DNA of 8,028 nucleotides, from the NCBI GenBank assembly GCA_013042925.1, contig JABDPH010000519.1:1-8028 (forward strand), given 5' to 3'. This document shows, in pieces, positions 6,533-8,028 of the stretch (its first letter is position 1; the number at the start of each line of letters is the position of its first letter). The notes under the pieces are model-generated. The model saw only the letters and a program-made list of their open reading frames with translations, was not told the DNA's origin and did no database searches. The position numbers and the translations under genes are program-made. Source of the DNA: Eudoraea sp. GTDB lineage: Bacteria > Bacteroidota > Bacteroidia > Flavobacteriales > Flavobacteriaceae.

Positions 6533-6931
6533 ATGGAAAACATACTAAATAATGCCGCGGTTATTTTAATCTTGCTATTCCTGATAATTACCTTCTTACA
6601 AAGCGGGATAGACAAAATAATTGATTGGAAAGGAAATCTGGGATGGTTACAAGGGCATTTTAAGGATACGCCATTAAAAAGCATGGTTCCTGTATTACTG
6701 GCCATCATACTTCTCACAGAAGTGATATCAGGGGTTTTGTGCTTTGTTGGGCTTTATCAAATAATAACTATTGGAGAAAGTACTATTGCACTTTATGGGG
6801 CTATTTTGTCTTGTATCGCTTTGCTAATGCTGCTGTTTGGACAGAGAATCGCCAAAGACTATGATGGCGCAAGAACCATAGCCATTTATTTTATTCCTGC
6901 AATTTTCCTGGTTTATTTGCTTCAGGGGTAA
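6533..6931 (+). CDS. DoxX family membrane protein
   Basis: This 132-residue integral inner-membrane protein has four predicted spans at about 8-24, 51-72, 83-103 and 114-131. Family-like features are the FLQSGIDKIIDW segment after span 1 (residues 21-32), the LLTEVISG stretch in span 2, and GQRIAKDYDGA between spans 3 and 4. DoxX-family proteins are small quinone-linked or redox-related membrane proteins, but most, including this one, have no defined substrate; a thiosulfate:quinone oxidoreductase role should not be assumed. The ATG at 6533 gives the expected N-terminus. The gene lies 53 bases after holB on the same strand with no terminator and no clear TAnnTTTG box between them, so read-through from holB is likely. 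It is convergent with the OmpH-like gene. Confidence 0.82.
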   Translation: MENILNNAAVILILLFLIITFLQSGIDKIIDWKGNLGWLQGHFKDTPLKSMVPVLLAIILLTEVISGVLCFVGLYQIITIGESTIALYGAILSCIALLMLLFGQRIAKDYDGARTIAIYFIPAIFLVYLLQG

Positions 6932-7025
6932 GCCTTAAAGGAAACACCTCCAAAATTTATAATTGTATCCGGATCTGAAGCAATTTATATTTTAAAAAGA
7001 CCCAGTTTAAAAATAAAAAAGAGAA

Positions 7026-7532
7026 TTACTTTTTGTACTTGTCGTTTAGTATTTTCAAGATGTCTTGTGTAAGGTCCTTTGTATCGGTTCCATAAAGGAC
7101 ACTACCGCCTTCTCCACCGCTAAGGATATAGGTATAACCATTGCTTTTTCCATAGCCACTAATCTCCTTTTTAACCCTGCTGATCAAACTATCCATTTCT
7201 GTCTGCCCTTCTGATTGCATTTGTTGTTCTTCCTGTTGCAACTGCTGACCAATAAACTGGCCTCTTTGTTGTAACAAGCCATATTCTTCCTGCGCTTTGT
7301 CCTGAGCCATGCTTTGTGCTTTGGTTTGAAAAGCCTGAGCTTCTAACTGAAACGCCTGAGAAATACTATCCCTTTTCTTATTTAGAGCTTCTGCCTTAAC
7401 CTGGTACCTGGCTTCTATATCGATTTTTTCCTGATAGCCATCCATCAGTTTTACATTATCAACAAAGCCAATCTTGTTTTGCTCACAAGCAACCGCTGCG
7501 ATCAAAAACATCGCTAAAACTATTTTTTTCAT
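7026..7532 (-). CDS. OmpH/Skp-family periplasmic chaperone-like lipoprotein
   Basis: This 168-residue protein has a lipoprotein signal, MKKIVLAMFLIAAVAC, with Cys16 as the predicted lipidated residue. The mature part follows the Skp plan: a first beta segment (NKIGFVDNVKLMDGYQEK, about 19-36), a long helical hairpin or coiled coil (about 38-128), and a C-terminal beta/helix part (YTYILSGGEGGSVLYG, then TKDLTQDILKILN). Skp binds unfolded outer-membrane proteins in the periplasm between its coiled-coil arms. The arms here are very Gln-rich, with 18 Gln in residues 59-110. Lipid anchoring is the main departure from soluble E. coli Skp; lipidated relatives occur in Flavobacteriia as I recall. The gene is monocistronic in appearance, with an upstream TATTTTTG box, and lies between a convergent DoxX gene and a same-strand methyltransferase gene ending 264 bases upstream. 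A chaperone role is inferred from the fold. Confidence 0.88.
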   Translation of the reverse strand: MKKIVLAMFLIAAVACEQNKIGFVDNVKLMDGYQEKIDIEARYQVKAEALNKKRDSISQAFQLEAQAFQTKAQSMAQDKAQEEYGLLQQRGQFIGQQLQQEEQQMQSEGQTEMDSLISRVKKEISGYGKSNGYTYILSGGEGGSVLYGTDTKDLTQDILKILNDKYKK

Positions 7533-7553
7533 TTGGTCATAAATTTAGTTCGG

Positions 7554-7561
7554 CAAAAATA
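7554..7561 (-). promoter_or_regulatory. -7 promoter element of the OmpH-like gene
   Basis: The minus strand reads TATTTTTG, an exact TAnnTTTG match, 21 bases before the ATG at 7530-7532. The predicted leader is about 15 bases. No TTG is seen at the usual -33 distance, so this rests on the -7 box alone. Confidence 0.45.
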
Positions 7562-7796
7562 GGAAAGGTTTTTGTAATGATTTGAGTTTTATTGAATAAT
7601 TAAACTGTCGGTTAGTAAAAGGCTCAAGTTCCTCTAATATGACTATTTTGGAAACAATAGATTTTATTTATATAAAATTAAGTAAAGAGCTTGTTTCATC
7701 TATTGCTTGTTCATTTATCCGGAGGTCTTTAAATTGATAAATTCAAAGGTCATAAGGGAAAATATACTAAAGTGAATAAAATGCGCTTAGATCGCT

Positions 7797-8028
7797 TTAA
7801 AACGCTTTTTCATCCATTTTAAGAATGTAAAGGAGAGAAGAATACTCTTTTGTTTTCCATGCCCGAACATTTGACATAAGTCCGATTAAAAATGCTCTTA
7901 AAAAATTTCCCTTCCCCTGTTTATATTTTTCAGAAAGCAAGGAAACATAAAAGGAATCAAATATTAAGGGTTTTACTTTTACAAGCTTCATTCCGCTTTT
8001 GGCAAAAAGCTTACTAATAGAAAATTGT
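7797..8028 (-). CDS. Probable class I SAM-dependent methyltransferase, C-terminal end (5' end outside window)
   Basis: The frame is open from the window edge to TAA at 7797-7799, showing 76 C-terminal residues. The ATG at 7989-7991 is internal because the reading continues upstream as QFSISKLFAKSG. The visible part has LFAKSGMKLVKVKPLIFDSFYVSLLSEKYK in overlapping pieces, then LRAFLIGLMSNVRAWKTKEYSSLLYILK. This matches what I remember of the end of flavobacterial class I methyltransferases: a strand-helix-strand tail with DSFYVSxLSEKYK and a closing YSSLIYI strand. The SAM-binding Gly-rich loop would lie outside the window, so the assignment rests on the tail alone. The substrate is unknown. 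No strong terminator follows; the 264-base gap to the OmpH-like gene is AT-rich and otherwise unremarkable. Confidence 0.65.
   Translation of the reverse strand, partial: QFSISKLFAKSGMKLVKVKPLIFDSFYVSLLSEKYKQGKGNFLRAFLIGLMSNVRAWKTKEYSSLLYILKMDEKAF

Noticed and set aside
6517..6717. A 66-codon minus-strand frame opposite the DoxX-family gene.
   Set aside because: It overlaps the well-formed first two membrane spans of the DoxX protein and has no recognisable features of its own.
6932..7025. A possible terminator between the convergent DoxX and OmpH-like genes.
   Set aside because: The 94 bases contain only AT-rich weak complementarities and no GC-rich stem with a T-run, so I could not support a terminator.
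7639..7737. A 32-codon + strand ORF (ATG 7639 to TGA 7737) in the 264-base gap.
   Set aside because: It has no paralogue, no clear promoter or ribosome-binding site, and no recognisable motif; an ORF of this length is expected by chance in AT-rich DNA.
7770..7810. Three spaced CGCTT repeats near the end of the methyltransferase gene.
   Set aside because: They are short, irregular in flanking sequence and overlap coding sequence; this is probably chance.

Overview
The window looks like ordinary chromosomal DNA from a marine-type Flavobacteriaceae (Bacteroidota). It is AT-rich and has exact TAnnTTTG promoter -7 boxes, which are the Bacteroidota type. The recognisable genes are flavobacterial: an OmpA C-terminus of the kind fused to PD40/CarboxypepD_reg domains, a DUF4837 lipoprotein next to an MltD-like transglycosylase, a lipid-anchored Skp/OmpH protein, and two 56-residue proteins resembling the flavobacterial DUF6747 family.

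Layout. 1-505 (+) is the 3' end of an OmpA-family peptidoglycan-binding outer membrane protein. 631-1218 (+) holds two paralogous 56-aa single-span membrane proteins, each followed by a strong hairpin terminator. 5220-1296 (-) is a same-strand cluster of phosphoglycerate kinase (pgk), then an MltD-like lytic transglycosylase with LysM repeats, then a DUF4837 lipoprotein. 5328-6931 (+), divergent from pgk, holds DNA polymerase III subunit delta' (holB) and a four-helix DoxX-family membrane protein. 7532-7026 (-) is an OmpH/Skp-like lipoprotein. 8028-7797 (-) is the C-terminal end of a probable class I SAM-dependent methyltransferase that continues beyond the window.

Functionally this is mostly cell-envelope biology (peptidoglycan anchoring and remodelling, periplasmic chaperoning, small membrane proteins) mixed with two housekeeping genes for glycolysis and replication. 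I see no mobile element, CRISPR array, tRNA, rRNA, toxin-antitoxin pair or defence system, and no sign of recent transfer. No intergenic stretch exceeds 300 bases; the longest are 7533-7796 and 802-1047.

The parts most worth a second look are the tandem 56-aa proteins with an invariant C-terminus, the holB start that lies almost on top of its apparent promoter, the small divergent regulatory region between pgk and holB, and the tight coupling of the uncharacterised DUF4837 lipoprotein to a peptidoglycan-cleaving enzyme.
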